A DNA stretch of 19,469 nucleotides from CACKLF01 sp002725175 (GTDB lineage: Bacteria; Pseudomonadota; Alphaproteobacteria; Rhodobacterales; Rhodobacteraceae), in contig PBQX02000114.1 of NCBI GenBank assembly GCA_002725175.2, forward strand, positions 1 to 19,469, read 5' to 3'. Each line of letters opens with the position of its first letter. Within the stretch, counting starts at the first letter, position 1. The notes beneath the pieces are model-generated. The model did no database searches, was not told the origin of the DNA, and was given only the letters and a program-made list of their open reading frames with translations. Positions 1-7,215 of this stretch are shown piece after piece. The position numbers and the translations under genes were made by a program.

Positions 1-762
1 GCCAACAGGATCTATTGATGTGTCATGGGATATTACTCCAATCTTAGCCCTACTTCCAGGATCTCTGGCCACAGTTCTAATTTCAATTATTCCATCATAG
101 ATTTCTGGAACTTCCATCTTAAACAGTTCAGATAAAAATTCTGGAGCCGTTCGGGAAAGAAATATTTGTGGACCTCGGGTCTCTTCCCGTACTTCTTTAA
201 TTATAGCTCTAACTCTGTCATTTATTCTTAAAGGTTCTCTATTTATAAGTTGGTCTCTTTTTAAAATNGCCTCTCCTCTACCNAGATCTACTATAACATT
301 TCCATACTCAACCCTACGGACCTGTCCATTAATTATTTCGCCTACCCTNTCTTTGAATTCCTCGTATTGCCTNGCCCTTTCTGCTTCACGAACTTTTTGA
401 GTGATGACTTGCTTTGCTGACTGTGCTGCTATTCTNCCAAAATCTAATGGTGGGAGATTATCAACAATATCTTCCCCAATTACTGAATCAGTACGAATTT
501 TTGTAGCGTCTTCCAAAGTAATTTCTATGAAATGATTTTCAACTAAATCGACGATTTTTCTATACCGTTCCATCTTTAGTTCCCCGGAGGTAGTGTCAAT
601 TTTAGCTCGAATATCGTATTCTGCTCCATACCTAGANTTNGCTGCCTTTGCTAAACTTTCTTCCATGGCTTCTATAACTAGCTCTGGATCTATNAGTTTT
701 TCTCTGGCAACCGATTCTGCTATTTGTAGTAATTCTAGTTTGTTTGCTGATGTAGTTTGCAT
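1..762 (-). CDS. nusA: Transcription termination/antitermination factor NusA (N-terminal part, cut by window edge)
   Basis: NusA binds RNA polymerase and modulates pausing, termination and antitermination. The first 254 codons are present; the remaining KH and acidic-repeat regions lie beyond base 1. The start MQTTSANKLELLQIAESVA is followed by the N-terminal polymerase-binding domain (about 1-125), then an S1 RNA-binding domain (about 135-200, with GNVIVDLGRGEAIL), then the segment entering the KH domains, where VPEIYDGIIEI, ARDPGSRAKI and DTSIDPVG are strongly family-specific. The ATG at 762 is preceded by AGAGGAAAAA, a good Shine-Dalgarno. It lies 28 bp downstream of rimP in the same direction, the usual rimP-nusA(-infB) order, so the two are very likely cotranscribed. 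Several ambiguous bases fall inside but no frame break is seen. Confidence 0.97.
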   Translation of the reverse strand, partial: MQTTSANKLELLQIAESVAREKXIDPELVIEAMEESLAKAXXSRYGAEYDIRAKIDTTSGELKMERYRKIVDLVENHFIEITLEDATKIRTDSVIGEDIVDNLPPLDFXRIAAQSAKQVITQKVREAERXRQYEEFKXRVGEIINGQVRRVEYGNVIVDXGRGEXILKRDQLINREPLRINDRVRAIIKEVREETRGPQIFLSRTAPEFLSELFKMEVPEIYDGIIEIRTVARDPGSRAKIGVISHDTSIDPVG

Positions 763-790
763 TTTTTCCTCTAGTAAAATTAATAAAGAA

Positions 791-1264
791 CTAAATTTCT
801 GGACGAAGNTCTATGTCTATTATGTCACCGAAACTGAAATTNCTTTGAACATNTTTNTCNTCAATAAAAATTTCACTTTCGCTAAAGCCTAGCAGTTTAC
901 ACTTGAATTTATCTCTGTTGTGAAACTTTTTTTGCGTCTTAACATATATTTTGTGACCAATAAATTCTTNCAGGTGAGACAGCTTAGTAAGAGGTCTTTC
1001 TATTCCTGGTGATGATATTTCAAGCCTATAATCTGTNTCAATAGGACTTTCTATGCCTANTAATAAAGAAACCTTTTTTGAAACCTTTCCACAGTCATCG
1101 ATACTCACAGTACTATTTTCGTTATCTATAAAAATTTGTAGCAATGAATCTTCATCTTCCACATACCTTATTTTGATNATATCAAAGCCCATTGTTTTCA
1201 CAGAGCCCTCAAGTGCGGTGAGGATCTTTTTTTCAATTTTATTTTTTGCTATAAGATCAATCAT
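791..1264 (-). CDS. rimP: Ribosome maturation factor RimP
   Basis: RimP is a cytoplasmic factor for 30S subunit maturation. The 157-residue length fits the family. The most diagnostic segment is YRLEISSPGIERPL (about 79-92), the conserved junction of the N-terminal alpha/beta domain with the C-terminal SH3-like domain; FIDNENSTVSIDDC (about 45-58) is also typical. The ATG at 1264 is assigned because the N-terminal helix (KIEKKILTALEGSV) is needed and the next Met is at residue 26. No Shine-Dalgarno precedes it; it is preceded directly by eight T and a GC hairpin (separate entry), which is unusual. It lies upstream of nusA. About ten ambiguous bases fall in the gene. Confidence 0.95.
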   Translation of the reverse strand: MIDLIAKNKIEKKILTALEGSVKTMGFDXIKIRYVEDEDSLLQIFIDNENSTVSIDDCGKVSKKVSLLXGIESPIXTDYRLEISSPGIERPLTKLSHLXEFIGHKIYVKTQKKFHNRDKFKCKLLGFSESEIFIXXKXVQXNFSFGDIIDIXLRPEI

Positions 1265-1289
1265 AAAAAAAACGGGCCTNAAGCCCGCA
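1265..1289 (-). terminator. Intrinsic-terminator-like hairpin in the rimP leader (possible attenuator)
   Basis: Read on the minus strand, a GC-only stem (GCGGGC pairing with GCCCGT, five Watson-Crick pairs plus one G.U) with a 5-nt loop containing one ambiguous base is followed immediately by TTTTTTTT and then the rimP ATG. This is the form of a Rho-independent terminator. It may end the DUF1674 transcript, but because it abuts the rimP start it should also be crossed by any transcript reading rimP-nusA. That suggests attenuation with regulated readthrough. On the plus strand there is no T tract. Confidence 0.6.
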
Positions 1290-1297
1290 TCATAANT

Positions 1298-1317
1298 GTT
1301 AAGTTGTAGAACCTAAC
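1298..1317. promoter_or_regulatory. 8-bp dyad in the rimP upstream region
   Basis: GTTAGGTT and AACTTAAC (minus strand) pair over eight positions with one G.U wobble around a CTAC loop. The dyad lies just upstream of the terminator-like hairpin and overlaps the candidate -10 of a possible rimP promoter. It could be an RNA stem if transcription starts further upstream, or a DNA operator if the local promoter is used. Confidence 0.35.
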
Positions 1318-1342
1318 ATATAATAAAAATTCTTTTTATCAA
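1315..1342 (-). promoter_or_regulatory. Candidate promoter for rimP-nusA
   Basis: Minus strand: TTGATA (1342-1337) and TATGTT (1320-1315) are separated by 16 bp. The first matches 5/6 of the sigma-70 -35 consensus and the second 4/6 of the -10. Transcription would start near 1308 and give a leader of about 44 nt ending in the hairpin and T tract. In AT-rich DNA such matches arise by chance, so this is tentative. Confidence 0.3.
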
Positions 1343-1353
1343 GTAAAAAAAGA

Positions 1354-1545
1354 TTAGAAATCACTTANAATTCCCTTTACTTCCCAATCTTTATAGCGGG
1401 TTGGCTCTAACCCANCTCTTCCGCCGTANTCCTTAGGCATTGTCGGAAATTTGTNGGTTTTTNTTCGAAGTTCGGCTTCCTTAAGAGCTCTTTCNGCAAT
1501 TTTCCTCTTATCTAAGNCCTTATTTTGTTTCACTAGAGTTTCCAA
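1354..1545 (-). CDS. DUF1674 protein, SDHAF4-like succinate dehydrogenase assembly factor
   Basis: This is a 63-residue protein with a charged helical N-terminal half and the DUF1674 C-terminal signature: a GGR-GLEPTRY core, then DWEVKG and a terminal SDF. Mitochondrial SDHAF4 belongs to this family and assists FAD-loaded SdhA during complex II assembly; the same role here is inferred. An in-frame TGA closes the frame just upstream of the TTG at 1545, so no upstream start exists. The real start is that TTG or the GTG at 1533, which has GGAAA at reasonable spacing; the GTG looks slightly better. The TTG lies inside a 10-bp inverted repeat shared with the divergent rsmB upstream region. Several ambiguous bases are present. 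Confidence 0.85.
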   Translation of the reverse strand: METLVKQNKXLDKRKIXERALKEAELRXKTXKFPTMPKXYGGRXGLEPTRYKDWEVKGIXSDF

Positions 1546-1571
1546 ATATCATATAAGTACAATTTGGAAAC
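1538..1571. promoter_or_regulatory. Perfect 10-bp inverted repeat between the DUF1674 gene and rsmB
   Basis: GTTTCCAAAT (1538-1547) and ATTTGGAAAC (1562-1571) are exact reverse complements separated by 14 bp of AT-rich sequence containing TATAAG. The 24-bp centre-to-centre spacing fits two half-sites on about the same helical face. The dyad occupies most of the short gap between two divergent genes, so a shared operator is possible; an mRNA hairpin is an alternative. No regulator is identified. Confidence 0.45.
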
Positions 1572-1595
1572 ATCATAACATAAACAATTAAAACT

Positions 1596-2948
1596 ATGAA
1601 TAATAATAAGAAATTTTATTTTACAAATTTAATTCAAGTAGCAAAAAAACAAGAAATATTAGATCGGTTTATAGCTCTCGAAATTCTAAANCATCTATTT
1701 ATTGAAAATAAAATGTNTTCNGATTTTTTTTTAAAAAATGAAATTAATNTATCTAAAGTTAGNCCAGAAAAGTTGGCGCATGCTAATAGGTTGGCAAAGT
1801 CAGTCATAAAAAATTTGCCAATCATAGACCATCAAATATCTTTGCTAGTAAAGAAAAGGCCAAGTAAGGTCTTGCTAAATATTTTACGGATAGCAACATT
1901 AGAAATTTTAATNGAAAACATTCCACCACACGCCTCTGTTGATAATGCAGTGAAATTGGCGAAAATTAAAATGAAAGATAAATATTCTGTTGCATTTATT
2001 AATGCAGTGCTTCGCTCGTTTTCAAAAAAAGATCTTTCAAAAATAAATCCATCAAATTTTGACCACAATCTGGAAAACAAAACAGAATTGGTTGATTATT
2101 GCATCAAANTTTATGGAAGAGAGATTCAGAAAAAAATATGGCAGGCATTTAGAAATGAGCCAATTACTGATGTGACTGTGAAAAACNAAAGTGAACTGAA
2201 AAAATGGGAGAAACTCCTNNGCGGAAAGAGGATAGGAAATTCNAACACCTTAAGGTTACAGAAAATAGGAAAAGTTTCAGAAATGCCAGGCTATAAAGAA
2301 GGAGCATGGTGGGTCCAAAATTTTTCTGCCTCTCTGCCGGTGCTTTTGTTGGGGAATATAGAAAATCTACAAGTTATAGATTGTTGTGCAGCTCCTGGTG
2401 GCAAAACAATGCAACTTNTTAGTGGTGGCGCTAGNACAACATCTATAGATCGGTCCAAAAGGAGAGTGGAAACTTTAAAACAGAATTTAGAACGTACAAA
2501 ATTAAACTCAAAAATAATTATCTCGGATATTTTGGATTTTACCCCAAAAATACCTTATGATGTTGTTTTATTGGATGCCCCTTGTTCTTCCACTGGAACA
2601 TTAAGAAAAAACCCAGAGATNGAATATCTAGACCCAATTTCAAGGATAAAGACTTTCTCTGAAGTTCAAAAAAGGCTTTTAAACCATGTGAGNAATTGGG
2701 TAAAGCCAGGTGGAAATCTAGTATTTTCAACATGCTCAATTTCTCCTGAGGAAGGAGAGAGAATAATTTCTGTTTTTTTAGGGAGTAATAAAAACTATAG
2801 TGTTGAGAAACTAAATCATAATGATTTAGGCTTAAAGCAATCTTTGACAGATTGTTTGGGTGGAATAAGATTAAACCCTAACTACCTAATTGATATTGGC
2901 GGTGTCGATGGATTCTATATTNCTATATTAAAAAAACAAAAAGCCTAG
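1596..2948 (+). CDS. rsmB: 16S rRNA (cytosine-5)-methyltransferase RsmB
   Basis: RsmB (Sun/Fmu) makes m5C967 in 16S rRNA using S-adenosylmethionine. The 450-residue length is normal. Residues about 10-145 form the NusB-like RNA-binding domain (PHASVDNAV, AFINAVLR). The Rossmann methyltransferase domain follows: SAM motif I DCCAAPGGKT (262-271), motif IV LLDAPCSSTGT with Cys330, and motif VI FSTCSISPEEGE with catalytic Cys380, the two-cysteine arrangement of RsmB/NSUN enzymes. The ATG at 1596 lacks an obvious Shine-Dalgarno. The next gene starts 20 bp after its stop in the same direction. Roughly twenty ambiguous bases fall inside without breaking the frame or hitting the catalytic cysteines. 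Confidence 0.95.
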   Translation: MNNNKKFYFTNLIQVAKKQEILDRFIALEILXHLFIENKMXXDFFLKNEINXSKVXPEKLAHANRLAKSVIKNLPIIDHQISLLVKKRPSKVLLNILRIATLEILXENIPPHASVDNAVKLAKIKMKDKYSVAFINAVLRSFSKKDLSKINPSNFDHNLENKTELVDYCIKXYGREIQKKIWQAFRNEPITDVTVKNXSELKKWEKLXXGKRIGNXNTLRLQKIGKVSEMPGYKEGAWWVQNFSASLPVLLLGNIENLQVIDCCAAPGGKTMQLXSGGAXTTSIDRSKRRVETLKQNLERTKLNSKIIISDILDFTPKIPYDVVLLDAPCSSTGTLRKNPEXEYLDPISRIKTFSEVQKRLLNHVXNWVKPGGNLVFSTCSISPEEGERIISVFLGSNKNYSVEKLNHNDLGLKQSLTDCLGGIRLNPNYLIDIGGVDGFYIXILKKQKA

Positions 2949-2968
2949 GATAAAAATTAAAAGAAAAA

Positions 2969-4765
2969 ATGCGCATTCGTTTTTACATAAATTTNGTTAG
3001 GTTTGTATCAAACTTTTCTGTGTTACTAATAAAGACAATTTATCTTTCTACATTTTTTTTTAAATCTTTTAAGGTTAAAAAANTTAAAAAATTAAATTTT
3101 TTAAATCTTGGAAACACAACTTCCGGTAAAATGTTACTACAGAATGTAGTGATTATCGATGGAGCAAAAATATATCTTCCTGATTATATATATGAAATTG
3201 ACACGAAAGATAGTTTTGCAAAAGCAACAAACATAATCCAATTATGGGATTTGGGAGGATTGCCAATTCATTCTGAAAAATCAATCCATAGTTTTGATTG
3301 GCTGTATGATTTAAGATCAATAAACTCAACAATATCAAGAAAAATAGCAATCTCTTGGATCTTAGAGTGGGTAGCAAGATATGGCAGTGGAAAGGGTCCA
3401 GGTTGGAGTATTGAAGTAGCATCAAAAAGGGCTATTTCTTTAGTGGAAAACACAGACCTTTTTGAAAAACCTCCCTTTGGAGGAGAGGAGCCTTATAATT
3501 TTCTGAATGAAAAAGTTAGGACGATTTTAAGCAGGACATTATACCTCATNAGAATTGTAAAACCCATAAGCTTTTCAAGTAAGGACCAATTTTTTATAAA
3601 GATGGCTATTTTTTATTGTGAATACTTTCGAGGGGCAGAAACCAAAATTTTAGGTCAATTTATCCAAGGAATTGGTCGTGAATCAAAAAGATTAATAAAC
3701 AAGCACGGAGAGATAGATTCGAGAAATCCCGAAGAACTTTTGGAATTTTTAGTTTATTTAGAGAAATTACGAAACTATGGCAGACAATTGAAAGTTTATG
3801 GTGCGGCAGAAGGGTCCTTCATTGACGTTTCAGTTATGCGTGCTGCTAAAACACTAAAAGCAGTAAGGTTTGAGAATGGGAGATTGGTTGCAGCAATGGG
3901 TTCTGACGGGGGGTCGGAACCTTATTTAAATGTGTTATCATCAGTAGAATATCCTAAGGAGGTTATTAGAGATGGCATATATATGGGCTTTTGTAAGTTA
4001 AGGGCAAAAAATGTAACAATTATTGCAGATGTAAGCGAACCACCCAAGTATGATAGAAGAGGGACAGCACATGCAGGATTGTTGTCATTTGAATTTGCAT
4101 CGGGCTTACGAAAAATAATAGTGAACTGTGGCTCTGGGCATAGACACGACTCTTATATTGAAAGGCAAAATAGGTCTACTTATGCTCATTCAACTTTGGA
4201 ACTAGCTGATCAATCCCAAGCTCAATTTATACCAGTTTGGCCTAGAAGTCTTCGTCCTGAAGACAAAATGTTTAGGAGAAGCCAGAAGGCAACAAAGGTT
4301 TTAATGGAAGAAAACCAAAAGGAAAAAACTTTAATCTCGGAGCATAACTGTTATGAATCAAGATTTGGTATTATACACAAAAGGCAGTTTAAACTAACGT
4401 TCGATGGTCAAAATTTGTCTGGATCGGATGAATTAATTTATTCTGGCTTTAAAAATAAAAAGACTCCTTATAGGCTATATTTTCATTTACATCCTGATGT
4501 TGAAGCATGGCATTTGGAAACAAACAAATCTGTAATTCTTAAGCTTAAGAACGGGGAGACATGGCTTTTTACTCATAAAGGTGGAGATTTATCTTTGGCT
4601 GAAAGTGCATATTTTGGCCGAGGAGATATTAATGTTAGAGAATCAAAACAAATTGTTGTGTCTTCAAATAAAAAAAAATATAGGGAGCTTGTAGAATGGA
4701 AATTTCAAAACCAAACCTCTAGATCAGGAAATTTAAGAGACATAGGATTGGAAAATATTGGATAA
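2969..4765 (+). CDS. Heparinase II/III family protein (polysaccharide-lyase-like)
   Basis: This 598-residue protein matches the heparinase II/III-like group usually found next to rsmB and purH in alphaproteobacteria. Residues about 90-290 form an alpha-helical toroid-type region (WLYDLRSIN near 111; RNPEELLEFLVYLEKLR near 252-268). The C-terminal half is a beta-rich heparinase II/III domain with ADVSEPP, GTAHAGLLSFEF (His369), IIVNCGSG and YAHSTLELAD. Characterised relatives are lyases of acidic polysaccharides, but the substrate of this chromosomal group is not something I can state. A hydrophobic stretch near residues 10-31 is not a clear cleavable signal peptide. The gene ends 8 bp inside purH, so the two are probably translationally coupled. 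Confidence 0.85.
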   Translation: MRIRFYINXVRFVSNFSVLLIKTIYLSTFFFKSFKVKKXKKLNFLNLGNTTSGKMLLQNVVIIDGAKIYLPDYIYEIDTKDSFAKATNIIQLWDLGGLPIHSEKSIHSFDWLYDLRSINSTISRKIAISWILEWVARYGSGKGPGWSIEVASKRAISLVENTDLFEKPPFGGEEPYNFLNEKVRTILSRTLYLXRIVKPISFSSKDQFFIKMAIFYCEYFRGAETKILGQFIQGIGRESKRLINKHGEIDSRNPEELLEFLVYLEKLRNYGRQLKVYGAAEGSFIDVSVMRAAKTLKAVRFENGRLVAAMGSDGGSEPYLNVLSSVEYPKEVIRDGIYMGFCKLRAKNVTIIADVSEPPKYDRRGTAHAGLLSFEFASGLRKIIVNCGSGHRHDSYIERQNRSTYAHSTLELADQSQAQFIPVWPRSLRPEDKMFRRSQKATKVLMEENQKEKTLISEHNCYESRFGIIHKRQFKLTFDGQNLSGSDELIYSGFKNKKTPYRLYFHLHPDVEAWHLETNKSVILKLKNGETWLFTHKGGDLSLAESAYFGRGDINVRESKQIVVSSNKKKYRELVEWKFQNQTSRSGNLRDIGLENIG

Positions 4766-6353
4766 AAAAAATTTAAAAAATTCCAAGCTTACAAAATTGA
4801 CCAGGGCATTAATTTCTGTTTCTGATAAGAAGAATTTAAATATTTTGGCGAAATATTTAGTGTCATGTGGGGTGGAAATAGTCTCGACAGGGGGTACAGC
4901 TTCGTTCTTAAGAGACAGAGAATTTCCTATTAATGACGTTTCGGAGGTAACTGGTTTCCCAGAAATGATGGATGGAAGAGTAAAAACTCTTCATCCAAGG
5001 ATACATGGAGGAATACTTTTTCGAAGAAATAAACCAGAGGATTTACAAGAATTACGTGATTATGCCATTAGTGAGATAGATCTCGTTGTAGTCAATTTAT
5101 ACCCGTTTAGAAAAGCGGTACTTTCAGGAAAGAATTATTCGGACTGTATAGAAGAAATAGATATTGGAGGCCCGGCCCTTATAAGGGCAGCAGCAAAAAA
5201 CCATGAGAACGTTTGTGTGATTGTTGACCCAGATGATTATAATGATCTAATAAAAGAGTTAAAAAATAATGATGGAAAAATTTCAACATCTTTCTGTAAG
5301 AGAATGGCCATTAAGGCATTTTTGACTGTTTCAAATTATGATTTTGATATTCAAAATTGGTTAAAATGTGGTTCCATAGGGATTGCGGGGATAAGATCAG
5401 GCATAAAAAAAGAAATAAAACTTCGGTATGGGGAGAATCCACATCAAGAAGCCGAACTTTTGATATATGATAGAGAAGGGCCAAATATCGCAACCTCAAA
5501 AAAAGTTCAGGGAAAGGAGCTGTCTTACAATAACTATATCGATGCTGATAGTGCCTTTAAGATTATTTCGGAGTTTAATGATAAAAAGGAATTTGCTTGT
5601 GTAATAGTCAAGCACAAAAATCCTTGCGGTGTTGCTAAGGCGAAAACACTTCATCAAGCATATTTAAAAGCAAACAGCTGTGATCCTACCTCAGCTTTTG
5701 GTGGAATTGTTGCTGTAAATTCTACTCTTGATGCCATTACAGCGAGTGAGATTAAAAAAACTTTTACTGAAGTTATAATAGCACCAAAAATATCAAAAGA
5801 AGCAAAAGACATTTTCAAAGAGAAAAAAAATGTGCGCCTCTTAGAAACGTTTGGCTTATTAGATCATAAGAGTTCTACAAAGGTTACAAAGGAAATATCC
5901 GGCGGTATTCTTTTGCAGGAAGAAAATCGTATTATTTTCGATAGAAAAAAGATTAAAAATGTAACAAATCTAGAGCCAAACGAAAAAGAATTAAATGATA
6001 TGATTTTTGCTTGGAAAATAATCAAACATGTACACTCTAATGCCATAATCATTGTGAAAGACGGTCAAACAATTGGGATAGGGGGCGGCCAGACTAGTAG
6101 GCTTGATAGTGTTAAGATGGCCGTTATAAAATCAGAAAATTTCGCTAATAATATGGAAAATAATATGATAGGTGCTGTAGCGGCCTCGGACGCATTTTTT
6201 CCTTTCTCAGACGGAGTGATTGAATTATGCAACGCTGGCGTGAAGGCAATTATTCAGCCCGGCGGTTCTATAAATGATGAAGATATAATAAGAGAGGCCA
6301 ATAAAAACAATATTTCTATGCTTTTTACCGGGATTAGATATTTTTCACATTAG
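4758..6353 (+). CDS. purH: Bifunctional AICAR formyltransferase / IMP cyclohydrolase PurH
   Basis: PurH catalyses the last two steps of de novo IMP synthesis: formylation of AICAR with 10-formyl-THF, then ring closure. At 531 residues it is full length. The N-terminal MGS-like cyclohydrolase domain (about 14-150) shows ALISVSDK, STGGTASFL, DGRVKTLHPRIHGGIL and GGPALIRAAAKN. The formyltransferase domain shows LRYGENPHQEA (222-232), KHKNPCG with Lys285-His286 at the catalytic site, GGGQTSR, ASDAFFPFSDG and a typical FTGIRYFSH end. The start is TTG at 4758, eight bases inside the upstream gene, with AGGA and GGA just upstream; no ATG occurs before residue 70, which is inside the domain. The stop overlaps the convergent Trm112-like gene by 4 bp. 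Confidence 0.97.
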   Translation: MDKKNLKNSKLTKLTRALISVSDKKNLNILAKYLVSCGVEIVSTGGTASFLRDREFPINDVSEVTGFPEMMDGRVKTLHPRIHGGILFRRNKPEDLQELRDYAISEIDLVVVNLYPFRKAVLSGKNYSDCIEEIDIGGPALIRAAAKNHENVCVIVDPDDYNDLIKELKNNDGKISTSFCKRMAIKAFLTVSNYDFDIQNWLKCGSIGIAGIRSGIKKEIKLRYGENPHQEAELLIYDREGPNIATSKKVQGKELSYNNYIDADSAFKIISEFNDKKEFACVIVKHKNPCGVAKAKTLHQAYLKANSCDPTSAFGGIVAVNSTLDAITASEIKKTFTEVIIAPKISKEAKDIFKEKKNVRLLETFGLLDHKSSTKVTKEISGGILLQEENRIIFDRKKIKNVTNLEPNEKELNDMIFAWKIIKHVHSNAIIIVKDGQTIGIGGGQTSRLDSVKMAVIKSENFANNMENNMIGAVAASDAFFPFSDGVIELCNAGVKAIIQPGGSINDEDIIREANKNNISMLFTGIRYFSH

Positions 6354-6529
6354 GAACTAATTTCTCTAGCTTCCTCTAATAACATAATTGGAACACCATC
6401 TTTAATTCTAAAGGCCAAGCCAGCTTTATCTGAAATTAATTCATGCTTTTCAGAATCATAACGGAGCCTTGTTCTCGTTTTCGGGCAAACCAATATTTTA
6501 AGCAAATCATAATTAAACTCTTTGTCCAT
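6350..6529 (-). CDS. Trm112/UPF0434 family small protein (YcaR-like)
   Basis: A 59-residue protein starts MDKEFNYDLLKILVCPKT. Its pattern is that of YcaR/UPF0434: an LLxILVCP start, a central HELISDKAGLAF segment, and a DGVPIMLLEEAR end. Eukaryotic and archaeal Trm112 activates several methyltransferases acting on tRNA, rRNA and release factor; bacterial members are much less characterised, so a partner role is inference. Only one Cys of a possible zinc site is present. The ATG at 6529 has AAGGGA at 5-nt spacing. It follows the LON-domain gene by 20 bp, and its stop overlaps the convergent purH stop by 4 bp. Confidence 0.88.
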   Translation of the reverse strand: MDKEFNYDLLKILVCPKTRTRLRYDSEKHELISDKAGLAFRIKDGVPIMLLEEAREISS

Positions 6530-6549
6530 TTTAATCCCTTACTTTTTAA

Positions 6550-7203
6550 CTATTGAATTATATCATTTCCTTGTTTTTGAGACGAGATTTCCATTAAGGT
6601 AGTCAAAACCTTTTTCCGATCATCTAAACTATAGGCTTCTAATAGAGCTTGCTTTTCATAACTTTCAAAAGGGCACAAAATTGAAAGTGAATTAATCAAA
6701 GTTTCTTGATCTGCTTTTTTCAAATTACTCCAGTCTGCAGAAATTTTATTTGAAGAAAAATAATCTGCAATAATACTAAAAAACGGATCAGTACCAGACA
6801 TTTCTTTTGCTGGGTTATTTCCTAAATCAATTGAAAAATCTGACCAATCAATTTTTGCCAGCAAATATGATGATTGATTTTGTTTCAAGTCAATAAGAAA
6901 AAATCGGCTAAATCCTGTTAGTGTAATCATGTAGCGCCCATCATCTAATTCATCATACGAAGTAATTTTTCCTGCGCATCCAATTTTGTAAAACTTTTCA
7001 ATATCTTTAAAGCTTGAGTTTCTTTCTTGATTTTCCAGGGGTTGGATCATACCTATAAGTCGATGATCGGATTTTAAAGAATCTTTGATCATTTCAAGAT
7101 ATTTAGGCTCAAAGATATTTAAAGGAAGTCTGGATCTAGGTAAAAGTAATGCCCCAGTTAAGGGAAAAAGAGGAATATTTTCAGGACTAAAACTCATTAC
7201 CAT
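6550..7203 (-). CDS. LON substrate-binding domain protein (no protease domain)
   Basis: This 217-residue protein is a stand-alone Lon N-terminal domain (PF02190): IPLFPLTGALLLPRSRLPLNIFEP at the N terminus (written here as its key pattern IPLFP, LLPR, LNIFEP, residues about 10-33), then MIKDSL, IGMIQP, GCAGKI and a GRYMITLTGFSRF strand. It lacks the AAA+ and Ser-Lys protease domains, so it is not a protease itself; it may bind unfolded or specific proteins. The ATG at 7203 and a second ATG at 7197 both lack a good Shine-Dalgarno, and the 12-bp gap after the thioredoxin gene suggests reinitiation or coupling. The same neighbours (thioredoxin-TPR, LON domain, Trm112-like) are common in alphaproteobacteria. 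Confidence 0.9.
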   Translation of the reverse strand: MVMSFSPENIPLFPLTGALLLPRSRLPLNIFEPKYLEMIKDSLKSDHRLIGMIQPLENQERNSSFKDIEKFYKIGCAGKITSYDELDDGRYMITLTGFSRFFLIDLKQNQSSYLLAKIDWSDFSIDLGNNPAKEMSGTDPFFSIIADYFSSNKISADWSNLKKADQETLINSLSILCPFESYEKQALLEAYSLDDRKKVLTTLMEISSQKQGNDIIQ

Positions 7204-7215
7204 TACATAGTAAAA

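Noticed and set aside
593..1295. Plus-strand open frames at 593-892 and 1053-1295 opposite nusA and rimP
   Set aside because: They are antisense shadows of well-recognised genes and show no protein-like pattern or ribosome binding site.
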